Source: Hoylesella loescheii DSM 19665 = JCM 12249 = ATCC 15930 (GTDB taxonomy: Bacteria > Bacteroidota > Bacteroidia > Bacteroidales > Bacteroidaceae). Taken from it: a DNA stretch of 64,000 nucleotides. The position numbers and the translations under genes were made by a program. Positions 8,239 through 17,294 of the stretch are shown piece by piece; within the stretch, counting starts at the first letter, position 1, and every line of letters starts with the position of its first letter. The stretch is taken from assembly GCF_000378085.1 (NCBI RefSeq), contig NZ_KB899211.1:1-64000 (forward strand). The letters run 5' to 3'. Below the pieces are notes generated by a model. That model searched no databases. It had not been told where the DNA came from and saw nothing but the letters and a program-made list of their open reading frames with translations.

Positions 8239-9984
8239 TCATTCTTCCTTCATTTTCTTCCCCAGCTTTTTAGCCTTTTCTATCTTGTTCTCCATATACC
8301 GCCTTACTGTGTCTTCTACATAGTTAAGATATCGGTTAAGCACTTCTTGGCTCTTCTCGACTGGTTGTGAAAGCGATACGAAAAGAATGCCATCTATGCG
8401 CGCTTTGGGTGTGAAATAGAAAAATTGGGTTGAGTCGTTGTTGTTGCCTAACACTCGCATCGTAAACACATCTGTGCAGTTTAGGCGCGCCATGGGAAAG
8501 TAGGCAATGTTATGCCCCATGCTTTGCAAGGTGTGTTCTATACTGCCTTTGGGTGCGGTTACAAGTTGTGCAGCGCCAATATTCTTGTCGGTTATGGAGT
8601 TAAGTGTCTTCCCCGAGTAGGTGCAGAGGGCTATAGCCTGATAGTTGTCTTTATATTTCGACTTCATGCGATGGCCCATACTGTAATTGTTAAGCTCCTT
8701 CATGTCGCTTGCTACAAGGTAATTGAGATGTAAGAAGTGGCCATATATGGTTGCTTTTGCGTTCTTACTGGCGAGAAGTTCTATCAGCTTGGTGGCTGTT
8801 TTTGCCATCGTTTCATCCCTATTTGTAAGTCGTTCGTAGGTTTCAGTGTTTTCGTGGTTTAGTTTTAGGCAAAATTCCAGTATTTGTCGCTCGTCGGCGG
8901 TGAGCCATTTACCCACTGCACCGTCTGCTTTCGTCAGTTGTAGGGTATCTTCTTTCAGCGTCTCCCAGTTCAGTAGACGCTTAACTATCGAGTCTGTTTC
9001 GGGTGTTTCTCTATTTAGGCAGAGAGTTTTCACAAACTCGGAGAGATCTACGCTACTAGCAACGTCTAAGCTCTCCATATCCATGCCCCACAAAGATACG
9101 CGGTTGTTGTGCGTGGAGTTGTAGGCTCGAAGCCATTTGATGAAGTCTATCGTGTGCTCCGACGACAGACTGCCTTCCATATAACGCTCGATGTCTTTGA
9201 GGTTAAAGCGAGGGTCGTTCTTAACATATCGGTTTACATAGAACGAATATTCTAGGGGATACTCGTGCAGAACTAGATCGCAACCTTGCTTGATGATGCG
9301 CTCTTTGATGATGTCGAACGCCAAGCGGCCCAACGTTTTGCTGCCATGAACGGTTTCACCGATGGCCATGATGCGACTGTTCATGCTGGGTATCTTGCTA
9401 AAATCTACGCCATTAAGTGGTATCACATCGCTTTTTCTCAGAGGTGTATTGTCCTTTTTGGGTGCTGTTTCGTTCTTTAATAGTACTCCATTAGCCTCCA
9501 ATTTAAAGACGCTAACGCGTATATTGTTAAATGCAAGTTCGCTGCCAATACCCTCTATAAAAACGTTAAGCAAAAGCGCATCTTTTATTTTTACTTTTTT
9601 GCTTACTTCTTTCCATGCTTCTGATAGAGGAAGTTCGATGGTGTCGCTCTTTATAATTTGTTCGCAATCGCCGATGCTGTTTAGGGTTATGTATGCCCTT
9701 TGGCAGTTCAACGTTTTATATTTGATGCTGGCTGTTATTTCTGTATTACCGTTATTCAATTGATATACAGGTATTAATGTTCCTATTTTCCCTTTTTCTT
9801 CATCTCTCACCCATAATGTTGCCGAGGGGGTATTTTCTGTTGAGTCTACTTCTACTCTTTGGAAATAATCCGTTGTGTGCATGTTCCACCGATACCCAAA
9901 TGTTTTGTTTTGGGCGTTAGCTTCTTCTTCGCCTAAAAATATACAAAGTATAGTGATCAGTGTTGCGTATATTTTCATTCTCAT
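8239..9984 (-). CDS. Secreted erythromycin esterase-family protein
   Basis: This 581-aa protein begins with a signal peptide (MRMKIYATLITILCIFLGEEEANAQ). Residues about 30-165 form a region that looks like a carbohydrate-binding-like beta domain. From about 195 on it matches the erythromycin-esterase fold: AIGETVHGSKTLGRLAFDII (the GExxHG motif), LVLHEYP, and WGMDMESL, which supply the His/Glu residues used by EreA-type hydrolases. Known Ere enzymes open the macrolide lactone ring in the cytoplasm; an exported, longer version suggests another ester substrate. It is an accessory gene sitting between uvrC and the dtd operon. It should not be called a resistance gene without assay. Confidence 0.75.
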   Translation of the reverse strand: MRMKIYATLITILCIFLGEEEANAQNKTFGYRWNMHTTDYFQRVEVDSTENTPSATLWVRDEEKGKIGTLIPVYQLNNGNTEITASIKYKTLNCQRAYITLNSIGDCEQIIKSDTIELPLSEAWKEVSKKVKIKDALLLNVFIEGIGSELAFNNIRVSVFKLEANGVLLKNETAPKKDNTPLRKSDVIPLNGVDFSKIPSMNSRIMAIGETVHGSKTLGRLAFDIIKERIIKQGCDLVLHEYPLEYSFYVNRYVKNDPRFNLKDIERYMEGSLSSEHTIDFIKWLRAYNSTHNNRVSLWGMDMESLDVASSVDLSEFVKTLCLNRETPETDSIVKRLLNWETLKEDTLQLTKADGAVGKWLTADERQILEFCLKLNHENTETYERLTNRDETMAKTATKLIELLASKNAKATIYGHFLHLNYLVASDMKELNNYSMGHRMKSKYKDNYQAIALCTYSGKTLNSITDKNIGAAQLVTAPKGSIEHTLQSMGHNIAYFPMARLNCTDVFTMRVLGNNNDSTQFFYFTPKARIDGILFVSLSQPVEKSQEVLNRYLNYVEDTVRRYMENKIEKAKKLGKKMKEE

Positions 9985-10307
9985 GCCTCTAAAATATGTA
10001 ATTGTCGTTATGCTTTTGCATTGTCTTTTGTAAACTCTCTATGTTGGGCTTTTTGCTATGTGGTTCCTATGAATTCACCCTCGCTCTCCAATCATCGATT
10101 GCTGTTCGGGTTGGCGACGACAAAATATCCCTTAACTTAATTAACGCTCCTCGCCTCTTTGTATTGTAGTTGTTTGCTTTTTTTAGTCCTTTCCTCCCTT
10201 CTTGCTGAACTCAGCTGCTTCTTTTTCATCCTGTAGCACTGTATCTTATCATTTTTCAGCCTGTTGCTTCTTGCTCTTTTGTCTTAGCTTAATCAATTCC
10301 TTAATTC
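9985..10307. other. Non-coding upstream region of the esterase-like gene
   Basis: About 320 bp with no credible ORF. No TAnnTTTG box at a convincing spacing upstream of the esterase-like start was identified. Confidence 0.35.
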
Positions 10308-10390
10308 ATTCTACTTATCTGGAATCATGTTACTTCTTATCCGGAACAGTGTTCCATATCATCTGGAACGCGCTTCCAGATGATGTGGAA
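10308..10390. repeat. 22-bp-period palindromic array, TTCCA/TGGAA class (copy 1)
   Basis: Four units of a 17-nt imperfect palindrome of the form TTCCAnnTnATCTGGAA, each followed by a 5-nt spacer (TCATG, CAGTG, CGCGC), begin at 10308, 10330, 10352 and 10374. The period is exactly 22 bp. The first two units are degenerate on the left arm. Confidence 0.85.
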
Positions 10391-11448
10391 TGGATGTACA
10401 TCTTAGCAAATACCACTGCCGTTGTTGCTAAACGCATCTGCATTACTTAGCTTCTTGTTTCTCAATGTCTATTTTCTTGTTCAGTAATTTTCTAGTCGTG
10501 TTGTTAATGAGAGCAAGGGTGAGGGATACGTTAATCGATAAAAATGCTTGCAGTTTAATTTTTGGTATCATGTGTTGATTGTTTTGGTGTACTCAAACTG
10601 AATTTTGTTTGATTTTATTTTCAGAACTCAATATCCGTATTTCAGTGTTGTTGGTTTTTGCTCAACTTTCTTTTTTCAGCTCTCTATCGACTCTTGTCTA
10701 TCTTCATTTCATAATTATCATCACCAATCCGTTTGTAAACAGAATTTCACAAATAGTTTTCTTGCGATAACATCTGTTAACCTGGAGAATCGCTTATTTG
10801 CCATCGCCTGCCCATTTGGTGGGGAAAATCGCCGTATTTTGTTAGTTTATAAGTGCTTGATTATTAATAAGATGCGTTTTAATATACATTTATTATTTTC
10901 TCTAATGCGCTCATTTTATCATCTTTTACTATGGTTTTTATGTCAAAAGTTCATCTTTTGGTGTACCGTTTTTGGGCGGATGACATTCAAAAAAACGACT
11001 CGAGGTGTTGGGTTGATGTTTTATGAGTTCTGTTTAATCATTATTTTGTGTTTGTTAACATTACGTTAGAGCTGAATAATGTTAGCTCAATGCTACCTTC
11101 TTTTTTATCTACCGATCTGCTTTCACCTAAATCGTATGTGCTACAATCTTGCTGTCTTAAGCTCTATCTTTAATATGTTATTGTTTGTAACATATTGATT
11201 TACAGCTATATATGCGAACTTTGCTGGTGTGCTTTATGTCTTGTTGGTATGCGATGGAACTTTTCTAGCCACCATTCAGATATAAAATAGACCATCTTAA
11301 TTAGATGATAGCCAGAGAATTACGAAAATATTGGATGGTGCGCACTCGTTAGATGTACTTTTAGATTCTGTATATGCTGGAATTCGTTGCAGGCTTAGGC
11401 GGTTTGTTAGTTAGCAACAGCTGCCATTTATACCTTGATGTGGTTGTG
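10391..11448. other. Roughly 1-kb AT-rich non-coding stretch upstream of the array
   Basis: No protein family is recognisable in any frame. The longest frame (10605-11069, plus strand, 154 codons) is rich in Phe, Leu and Cys, as expected from translating T-rich DNA, and has no ribosome-binding context. I see no tRNA, RNase P or tmRNA signature. It may hold a decayed gene or an unknown RNA, but nothing supports a call. Confidence 0.35.
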
Positions 11449-13299
11449 TTATGTTGCTGCTGATGGCTTTTGTTCGTGCCAATGGTTGAACACGATTTGT
11501 GCCTTTGCGTTGCCTATATGCGCTGCAAGTACATCGAGTGAGGCCTCTTTTATCTGCTTCACCGACTTCAATTCTTTCAACAAAGTGGCTTTAGTTTTGG
11601 GCCCAATACCTTTGATATCGTCCAGTTCGGAATGCAAGGCGTGCTTGCTGCGCTTGTCTCTGTGGAAGCTGATGGCATAGCGATGCACCTCATCTTGTAT
11701 GCGCGTGAGCACGTGGAATAGCTCGCTTTTTACGTCTAAACCAACTACCTGTGGTGGCCAACCATAGAGCAGTTCGTTGGTTCGGTGTCTGTCGTCTTTG
11801 GCTAAGCCTGTAATGGGTATGTCGAGGTGTAGTTCGCCTACCACAACATCACGTACAACGCTCATTTGTCCCTTACCTCCATCGGTGATAATAAGGTCGG
11901 GTAGGGTAGTTCCTTCTTCAATCATGCGAGTGTAACGACGCCTTACAACCTCTTGCATAGAGGCATAATCGTCAGGGCCTTCTACCGTTTTGATGTTGTA
12001 TTTACGATAATCCTTCTTGCTTGGTTTCATCGCTTTGAACACCACACATCCTGCAACGGCGTCTGTTCCTGATATGTTAGAGTTGTCAAAACACTCTATT
12101 TGGTAGGGCATACGTGGCATTTGTAGCTTCGTTTGCAGTTCCTTCATCAGTCTGACGGACTTTTGTTCGGGGTTTAGCTTTTCACTTTGCTTCAGTCTGT
12201 CGAACTTATATTGCTTGCCATTCATCTCAGAAAGCTCCAGCAAACGGCGTTTATCACCCCTTCGTGGAACGATAAACACAGCCTCGCGCATGGTCCATTC
12301 CATCTCGAAAGGCACGATAATTTCCTTCGCTTTGCTGTCAAATCGCTCGCGTATTTCGGGTATGGCCGATGCTAGAATGTCTTGGTTGGTCTCATCTAGT
12401 TTCCTTTTGTACTCGAAAGTGAAGCTTTGGTTAACCGTTCCGTTCTTTACATGGAGGTAATTGATGAATGCCGTGCGGTTAAATTCATCGTCTGTGATGG
12501 TAAATACATCAACATCGGCGATGCTAAAACTAACAACTTCGCTCTTGGCACAGTAGTTATCGAGCAGAATATATCGCTTTTTTAAGGCCTCTGCCTCTTC
12601 AAATTTCAGCTCTTCAGCCTTCTTTAGCATCTCATCGTATAGCATCTTACGCACCTCGCGTGTGTTTCCTTTTAGTATTTCACGTGCTTGACGGATGTTC
12701 TCTTGATAGTCTTCCCAAGATTGTTTGCCTACGCATGGCGCATCGCAGTTGTGTATGTGGTATTCTAGACAGGTTTTATACTTGCCCATCTCTATGCCCT
12801 CGCGTGTGATTGGGAAGCGACAAGTGCGCGGTTTGTATATTTTGCCAATCAATTCGAGTAGTGCCACCATCGTAGGAACATGACTATAAGGTCCATAATA
12901 GGTGCCAAGTCGTTTGTTGATGGTACGTGTTTTGAATATGCGGGGGTACAGTTCGTTGGTCACACAAATGCTAGGGTAGGTCTTACCATCTTTTAATAGC
13001 ACGTTATAACGTGGATTATACTTCTTGATAAGACTGTTTTCGAGCAGCAGGGCATCCTCTTCCGTGTTGACAACAGTATACGATATGTCGAAGATTTTGC
13101 TAACCAAAACCTTCGTTTTAAATCTATCTACCTCCTTATGGAAGTAAGAAGAGACTCTACTTTTTAAGCTCTTGGCCTTGCCCACATATATAATTGTGTG
13201 CTGTTCATCGTAGAACTGATAGCTGCCAGGTTTCTCTGGCAGGCTCAGTACGATGCTTTTCAAGTGCGCCAGGCGTTTTTCGTTTTCTTCTTTTGTCAT
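11449..13299 (-). CDS. uvrC: Excinuclease ABC subunit C
   Basis: UvrC makes the dual incisions in nucleotide excision repair after UvrAB finds the lesion. The 616-aa protein has the expected order: GIY-YIG nuclease at about 18-100 (PGSYQFYDEQHTIIYVGKAK), a UVR UvrB-interaction helix pair at about 215-250, the RNase H-like 5'-incision domain (IECFDNSN, IITDGGKGQ, DDRHRTNEL), and a C-terminal helix-hairpin-helix (IKGIGPKTKATLLKEL). Length is normal. It is transcribed away from a parS-like site 43 bp upstream. In related genomes dtd usually follows directly; here the LRR and esterase-like genes intervene. Confidence 0.97.
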   Translation of the reverse strand: MTKEENEKRLAHLKSIVLSLPEKPGSYQFYDEQHTIIYVGKAKSLKSRVSSYFHKEVDRFKTKVLVSKIFDISYTVVNTEEDALLLENSLIKKYNPRYNVLLKDGKTYPSICVTNELYPRIFKTRTINKRLGTYYGPYSHVPTMVALLELIGKIYKPRTCRFPITREGIEMGKYKTCLEYHIHNCDAPCVGKQSWEDYQENIRQAREILKGNTREVRKMLYDEMLKKAEELKFEEAEALKKRYILLDNYCAKSEVVSFSIADVDVFTITDDEFNRTAFINYLHVKNGTVNQSFTFEYKRKLDETNQDILASAIPEIRERFDSKAKEIIVPFEMEWTMREAVFIVPRRGDKRRLLELSEMNGKQYKFDRLKQSEKLNPEQKSVRLMKELQTKLQMPRMPYQIECFDNSNISGTDAVAGCVVFKAMKPSKKDYRKYNIKTVEGPDDYASMQEVVRRRYTRMIEEGTTLPDLIITDGGKGQMSVVRDVVVGELHLDIPITGLAKDDRHRTNELLYGWPPQVVGLDVKSELFHVLTRIQDEVHRYAISFHRDKRSKHALHSELDDIKGIGPKTKATLLKELKSVKQIKEASLDVLAAHIGNAKAQIVFNHWHEQKPSAAT

Positions 13300-13341
13300 C
13301 GTTCGAAATCCCTTTGTTTAAAGGTGTTTACGTGTTTTGCC

Positions 13342-13355
13342 GTTTCACGTGAAAC
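13342..13355. promoter_or_regulatory. parS site (perfect 14-bp palindrome, site 2)
   Basis: GTTTCACGTGAAAC is the exact parS core. The 16-mer at 13341-13356 (CGTTTCACGTGAAACA) differs at one position from TGTTTCACGTGAAACA, the classical ParB/Spo0J site. It lies 43 bp upstream of the uvrC start codon, in a region with no credible gene. Confidence 0.85.
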
Positions 13356-13829
13356 ATAGGCGTTTTGTTTGTGCCCGATCTTGTAACTCCTCCACACCTC
13401 CTTCTTCGTTGGGGTGGGGCCATTGTTTTTCTTAGGCTCATTGCAAGACTGATTGTTCCCGTTTGGGTTTATGTGTCGCAGAGATGAAGTGGAATAATGT
13501 ACGTCCATATTTTGCAAGAAGTCATGAATGCTTAATCGGATATGTTGTCTCGCTGTTGGTCTATTGTTGTCTTTGGTTTTCTTCTTTTCGAGCGCTTCGT
13601 TTTTGTGTCTAGGCACTCTTGTTGATGCTAGGCCATATAGCTCTTGCCGATTTTTGTGGCTCCAATTCTTCTTCCCTGCCCTTCTAGTTGCTCTCTTTGT
13701 GTGTACCAGTTCCCTGCAATGGCACTCGTTTTGGTCGTTTCCCTATCCCTGTCAAACCCTACATTTTCATTCCGGTTTATATTCTTAGCGTCAATTGTTA
13801 GCCGTCGATGTGTCTCTGTCGGAATAAAA
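13356..13829. other. Intergenic region between uvrC and apt
   Basis: About 470 bp. The open frames on both strands (for example 13296-13616 minus and 13628-13840 minus) are rich in Lys, Asn, Arg and Thr, and match no family. I found no TAnnTTTG promoter with good spacing for uvrC. Confidence 0.35.
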
Positions 13830-13897
13830 AACGAGAGCACCTTATCTTGTTTTCTCCACGCATTGGTTGCGTATGGAGAGGTTAAGGTGTTCTCGTT
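13830..13897 (-). terminator. Hairpin terminator of apt
   Basis: AACGAGAGCACCTTA (13830-13844) pairs with TAAGGTGTTCTCGTT (13883-13897) with one G-T wobble, and the inner TCTCCA/TGGAGA segments pair as well. On the minus strand the stem is followed by TTTTT. It lies 70 bp beyond the apt stop. Confidence 0.75.
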
Positions 13898-13967
13898 GTA
13901 TTTGCGTTAAGGCTATTCGTTTGTCGCGCGTAGCCGTTTAATGCGGTTTGTTTTGCCTGTGTGAGCC

Positions 13968-14498
13968 TTATACTTGTATAAGCGTTGATATCTCAATGTC
14001 CTTATCGAAGGCAGCCCTACCGTTAAGATCTTCGTTCACTAGTTCGATAATGAAGTTGGCGTAAATCTTTTTGGGATTGAATTTCTTCACCAAATCGCAA
14101 GCGGCTTTCATTGTTCCGCCTGTTGCAAGCAGGTCGTCGTGAAGCAGAACAACGTCGTCTTCGGTGATAGAATCTTTGTGAATCTCTATCGTATCGGTGC
14201 CATACTCCTTATTATAGCTTTCTTGCACGGTCTCGCAAGGTAGCTTTCCGGGCTTCCTGCATAACACAATGCCAGCCCCGAGCCTAATAGCTACAGCCGA
14301 GGACATAACGAACCCGCGCGATTCGATGCCTACAATCTTCGTAATTCCTTTGTCCTTGTAGATCTCGCACATCTCGTCCGTGATCACTTTAATGCATTCA
14401 GGGTTCTTAAACAACGTGGTTACATCGCGGAAATTCACCCCTTTCTTCGGCCAATCTGGTATACAACGCAGATTGTCCATCAACAGTTTGTTATTCAT
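13968..14498 (-). CDS. apt: Adenine phosphoribosyltransferase
   Basis: Apt converts adenine and PRPP to AMP in purine salvage. The 176-aa length is normal. The PRPP-binding motif VVLLHDDLLATGGT is at 116-129, and the family's IVGIESRGFV block is at about 55-64. It stands as its own unit: a long hairpin terminator follows, and mnmG ends 361 bp upstream with a parS-like site between them. Confidence 0.96.
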   Translation of the reverse strand: MNNKLLMDNLRCIPDWPKKGVNFRDVTTLFKNPECIKVITDEMCEIYKDKGITKIVGIESRGFVMSSAVAIRLGAGIVLCRKPGKLPCETVQESYNKEYGTDTIEIHKDSITEDDVVLLHDDLLATGGTMKAACDLVKKFNPKKIYANFIIELVNEDLNGRAAFDKDIEISTLIQV

Positions 14499-14859
14499 TT
14501 ACAGTAAGTTATGTTTCTGTTCTTATAGTTTTTGTTTCACGTGGAACACGCTTGCGTTCGAGTAAAGCTTTATGTCCCCACGCTTTTATTTCTCTTTCAA
14601 TTCTCTATTTTGGGCCTAGCTGCGCGCTCATTTGTCTGTAAGGCGAGCGTGTAGGCTTGCTTTCCTGCCTTCGTCCCGTTGCCTTTTGCATCCGTCTAGA
14701 TGTGGGGCGCACGTTTAGCCCTTCTCTATTGTCTTCCCTTCCCTTTGTTTTGCCATACATGGTGCTGGCTTCTTAGGGTGGGGGCTCGTATCTAATCCAA
14801 TCTCACCGTTCAGCAGCTTTGGCACGTTTGACCATTATGCCTCGCTTGCTTCTAGGTCT
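14499..14859. other. Intergenic region between mnmG and apt
   Basis: Apart from the parS-like site at 14533-14548, I see no gene, hairpin or promoter with consensus spacing in these 361 bp. Confidence 0.35.
14533..14548. promoter_or_regulatory. parS-like site (site 3)
   Basis: TGTTTCACGTGGAACA differs from the ideal 16-bp palindrome at one base. Its reverse complement, TGTTCCACGTGAAACA, is a known natural parS variant in Bacillus subtilis. It is intergenic, 35 bp upstream of the apt start. Confidence 0.8.
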
Positions 14860-16731
14860 TTATCGGTTCATCAACACAAGTAACACGTTGATGTCGCTAG
14901 GTGATACGCCTGGGATACGTGATGCTTGAGCCAGCGTTTCGGGATTGATCCGTGCCAATTTTTGCCGTCCTTCGGTGGAAATTTCATGCAGTTCTTCGTA
15001 ATTGAAGTGTCCTTTGATGCGGATGTTTTCCAATCGGCGCATCTTGTCTGCAACGATTTTCTCGCGTTCGATGTAGCCTTTGTACTTCATCTTAATCTCT
15101 GCGGCCTCTACTATTTCTTCCTTCCTGTTGGGCGTTTGCTCAATGACAGCCTTTAATTCAGGTAGCACTTCGGCCAAGCCTTGTATGTTAAGCTGTGGTC
15201 GGGCGATAAGATCGGCCAGCTTTACGCTGCCGTTCAATGGAGTCGTTCCCCATCGTTCTAGCGCAGCATTAATATCGTTAGCCTTCACTGTGGAGGTCTC
15301 ACAGAAGCTAATAATGCGTTCAATGCTCTCTTTTTTCTCTATCCAGTGATCGTATCTTTGCCTTGAAGCCAATCCAATTTGGTATGCTCGCTCAGTCAAT
15401 CGAGCGTCGGCATCGTCCTGACGAAGCAGTATTCGGTATTCGGCACGAGAAGTAAACATGCGGTAAGGCTCGTCAACACCCTTCGTAGTAAGGTCGTCTA
15501 TCAGTACGCCAATGTAACTTTCATCCCTTTTCATCACGAAAGGCTCACCTCCATTGCAGGCTATTGCAGCGTTAATTCCTGCCACAAGACCCTGCCCTGC
15601 TGCCTCTTCGTAACCCGTAGTGCCATTAACTTGTCCCGCAAAGAACAAACCTTTGAGGATTTTCGACTCAAGCGAGGCGTGTAATAGGGTAGGGTCGAAG
15701 TAATCGTATTCTATGGCATAGCCTGGGCGGAAAGCCTTTGCATCGCGTAGTGCAGGTATCTTTCGCAGTGCGTTCAGTTGTACATCTAGGGGCATGCTCG
15801 AAGAAAATCCGTTGAGATACATCTCCGCAGTGTTCTCGCCTTCTGGTTCAAGGAATAGCGGATGCTGTTCTTTGTCGGGGAAGGTAACGAGCTTTGTCTC
15901 AATGCTAGGGCAATAGCGTGGCCCAGTACTTTGTATTTGTCCGTTGAAAAGGGGCGAATCTGCGATGCCTTCTTGCAGTGCTTGATGCGCCTCTTGCGTA
16001 GTATAGAAGGTCCAACAAGGCAATTGCGTCAGCGTTCTGGGTGTTCCCATGTAGCTGAATTGATGAAAATCCACCTCGCCGTCTTGCCTTTCCATCTCTT
16101 CGAAATGTACGGTGCGTGCGTCAATTCTTACGGGTGTGCCAGTCTTCATTCGGTCAACAGCGATCCCGTGACGGGTAATGCTCTCGCTAAATCGGTAAAC
16201 GGCGGGTTCTGCACAACGTCCGCCAGGAATCTGCACTTTGCCAACGTGCATCAATCCGTTAAGGAACGTGCCTGCAGTAATGACAATGCTCTTGGCTCTA
16301 AACTCTGCACCCCATAGCGTTCGTACGCCAACGGCTGCCCCGTTTTCAACAAGCAGTTCGTCAGCTTGGTCTTGCCAGATGTCCAATCCTTCGATAGAAT
16401 CGAGCGTTTCGCGCCATTTGGTGATGTATCTAGCCCTATCGCACTGTGCTCTCGGACTCCAAACGGCTGGTCCTTTGCCTTTATTGAGCATGCGGAACTG
16501 AATAGACGTGGAGTCGGTGATAATTCCCATTTCACCGCCCAGTGCGTCAACTTCTCGCACAATTTGTCCTTTGGCGATACCTCCAACGGCTGGGTTGCAG
16601 CTCATTTGAGCTATTTTGTTCATGTCCATAGTGATAAGGCAGGTCTTAGCACCAAGTCTTGTTGCTGCACAGGCCGCTTCGCAACCCGCATGACCACCCC
16701 CAATAACGAGGACATCGTATTTGAATATCAT
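14860..16731 (-). CDS. mnmG: tRNA uridine 5-carboxymethylaminomethyl modification enzyme MnmG
   Basis: MnmG (GidA) with MnmE installs the cmnm5 group on U34 of several tRNAs using FAD. The 623-aa protein has the N-terminal FAD-binding glycine motif (VLVIGGGHAGCEAA), the CPSIE insertion-domain motif (GPRYCPSIETK) and the typical C-terminal helical end (GVSPSDINVLLVLMNR). Length is normal. It has a strong promoter with a roughly 250-nt leader. In many bacteria gidA lies near the replication origin; the nearby parS sites are consistent with that here. Confidence 0.97.
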   Translation of the reverse strand: MIFKYDVLVIGGGHAGCEAACAATRLGAKTCLITMDMNKIAQMSCNPAVGGIAKGQIVREVDALGGEMGIITDSTSIQFRMLNKGKGPAVWSPRAQCDRARYITKWRETLDSIEGLDIWQDQADELLVENGAAVGVRTLWGAEFRAKSIVITAGTFLNGLMHVGKVQIPGGRCAEPAVYRFSESITRHGIAVDRMKTGTPVRIDARTVHFEEMERQDGEVDFHQFSYMGTPRTLTQLPCWTFYTTQEAHQALQEGIADSPLFNGQIQSTGPRYCPSIETKLVTFPDKEQHPLFLEPEGENTAEMYLNGFSSSMPLDVQLNALRKIPALRDAKAFRPGYAIEYDYFDPTLLHASLESKILKGLFFAGQVNGTTGYEEAAGQGLVAGINAAIACNGGEPFVMKRDESYIGVLIDDLTTKGVDEPYRMFTSRAEYRILLRQDDADARLTERAYQIGLASRQRYDHWIEKKESIERIISFCETSTVKANDINAALERWGTTPLNGSVKLADLIARPQLNIQGLAEVLPELKAVIEQTPNRKEEIVEAAEIKMKYKGYIEREKIVADKMRRLENIRIKGHFNYEELHEISTEGRQKLARINPETLAQASRIPGVSPSDINVLLVLMNR

Positions 16732-16984
16732 ATTATAATTTGCTGTATGTACTTGATTTATACTTTGATGCGTTGGCGAAACGACAAGTCAAAATCGCTA
16801 TTTAGAAGCCTATACACCTTCATTTTTACGCTCATGCGCAAATGAGAGGTCATCGCCTGGCCCCTTTGTTGTTATTATATATCGTAGCTCTATATATCTT
16901 TTTAGAGCTGTTTATGTTCTGAAAATCAAGTGTTTGCGGAATTTTAGCTTATAATCTTACGCTATTTTCACTGCAAAGGACTTA

Positions 16985-17016
16985 CAAAGTTAGAGTATAG
17001 AAACCATATATGCAAA
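16985..17016 (-). promoter_or_regulatory. Promoter of mnmG
   Basis: On the minus strand TTTG (17013-17016) is followed after 20 bp by TAACTTTG (16985-16992). The transcript would begin near 16978, leaving a leader of about 250 nt before mnmG. Confidence 0.75.
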
Positions 17017-17031
17017 TTAAGAACAACAAAA

Positions 17032-17053
17032 AAGGATGGCCAGAACCATCCTT
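17032..17053 (-). terminator. Hairpin terminator between the M48 protease gene and mnmG
   Basis: AAGGATGG (17032-17039) pairs with CCATCCTT (17046-17053); on the minus strand the stem is followed by TTTT. It lies about 240 bp after the protease stop and just before the mnmG promoter. The sequence from 17054 to 17294 shows only weak 8-bp-type repeats. Confidence 0.65.
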
Positions 17054-17294
17054 CTAATCTCAGTAGTGCATTTTATGGTATGGCGTACAGTGATGTATCG
17101 CCAAAGATTATGATCTCTTTTCTGTTCTTAAAGTTGACGAGTTGGCAAGTTTACAGGCTAAAAAAGCTCCTTAGCCTTGGCATTTGAACAGCTATCTGTT
17201 GTGTCTTAACCCATCAAGCCTTTAATTCGTAAGGATAGACACCTATCTTATAAGCCCTTAACTCCATAAACTCCTGAGTTCCTCAAGAACCATT

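Noticed and set aside
10605..11069. 154-codon plus-strand frame
   Set aside because: Phe/Leu/Cys-rich translation of T-rich DNA, no motif, no ribosome-binding context and opposite to all local genes.
13296..13616. 106-codon minus-strand frame overlapping the uvrC start
   Set aside because: Lys/Asn/Thr-rich composition, no family features, and it runs across the perfect parS site, so it is probably non-coding.
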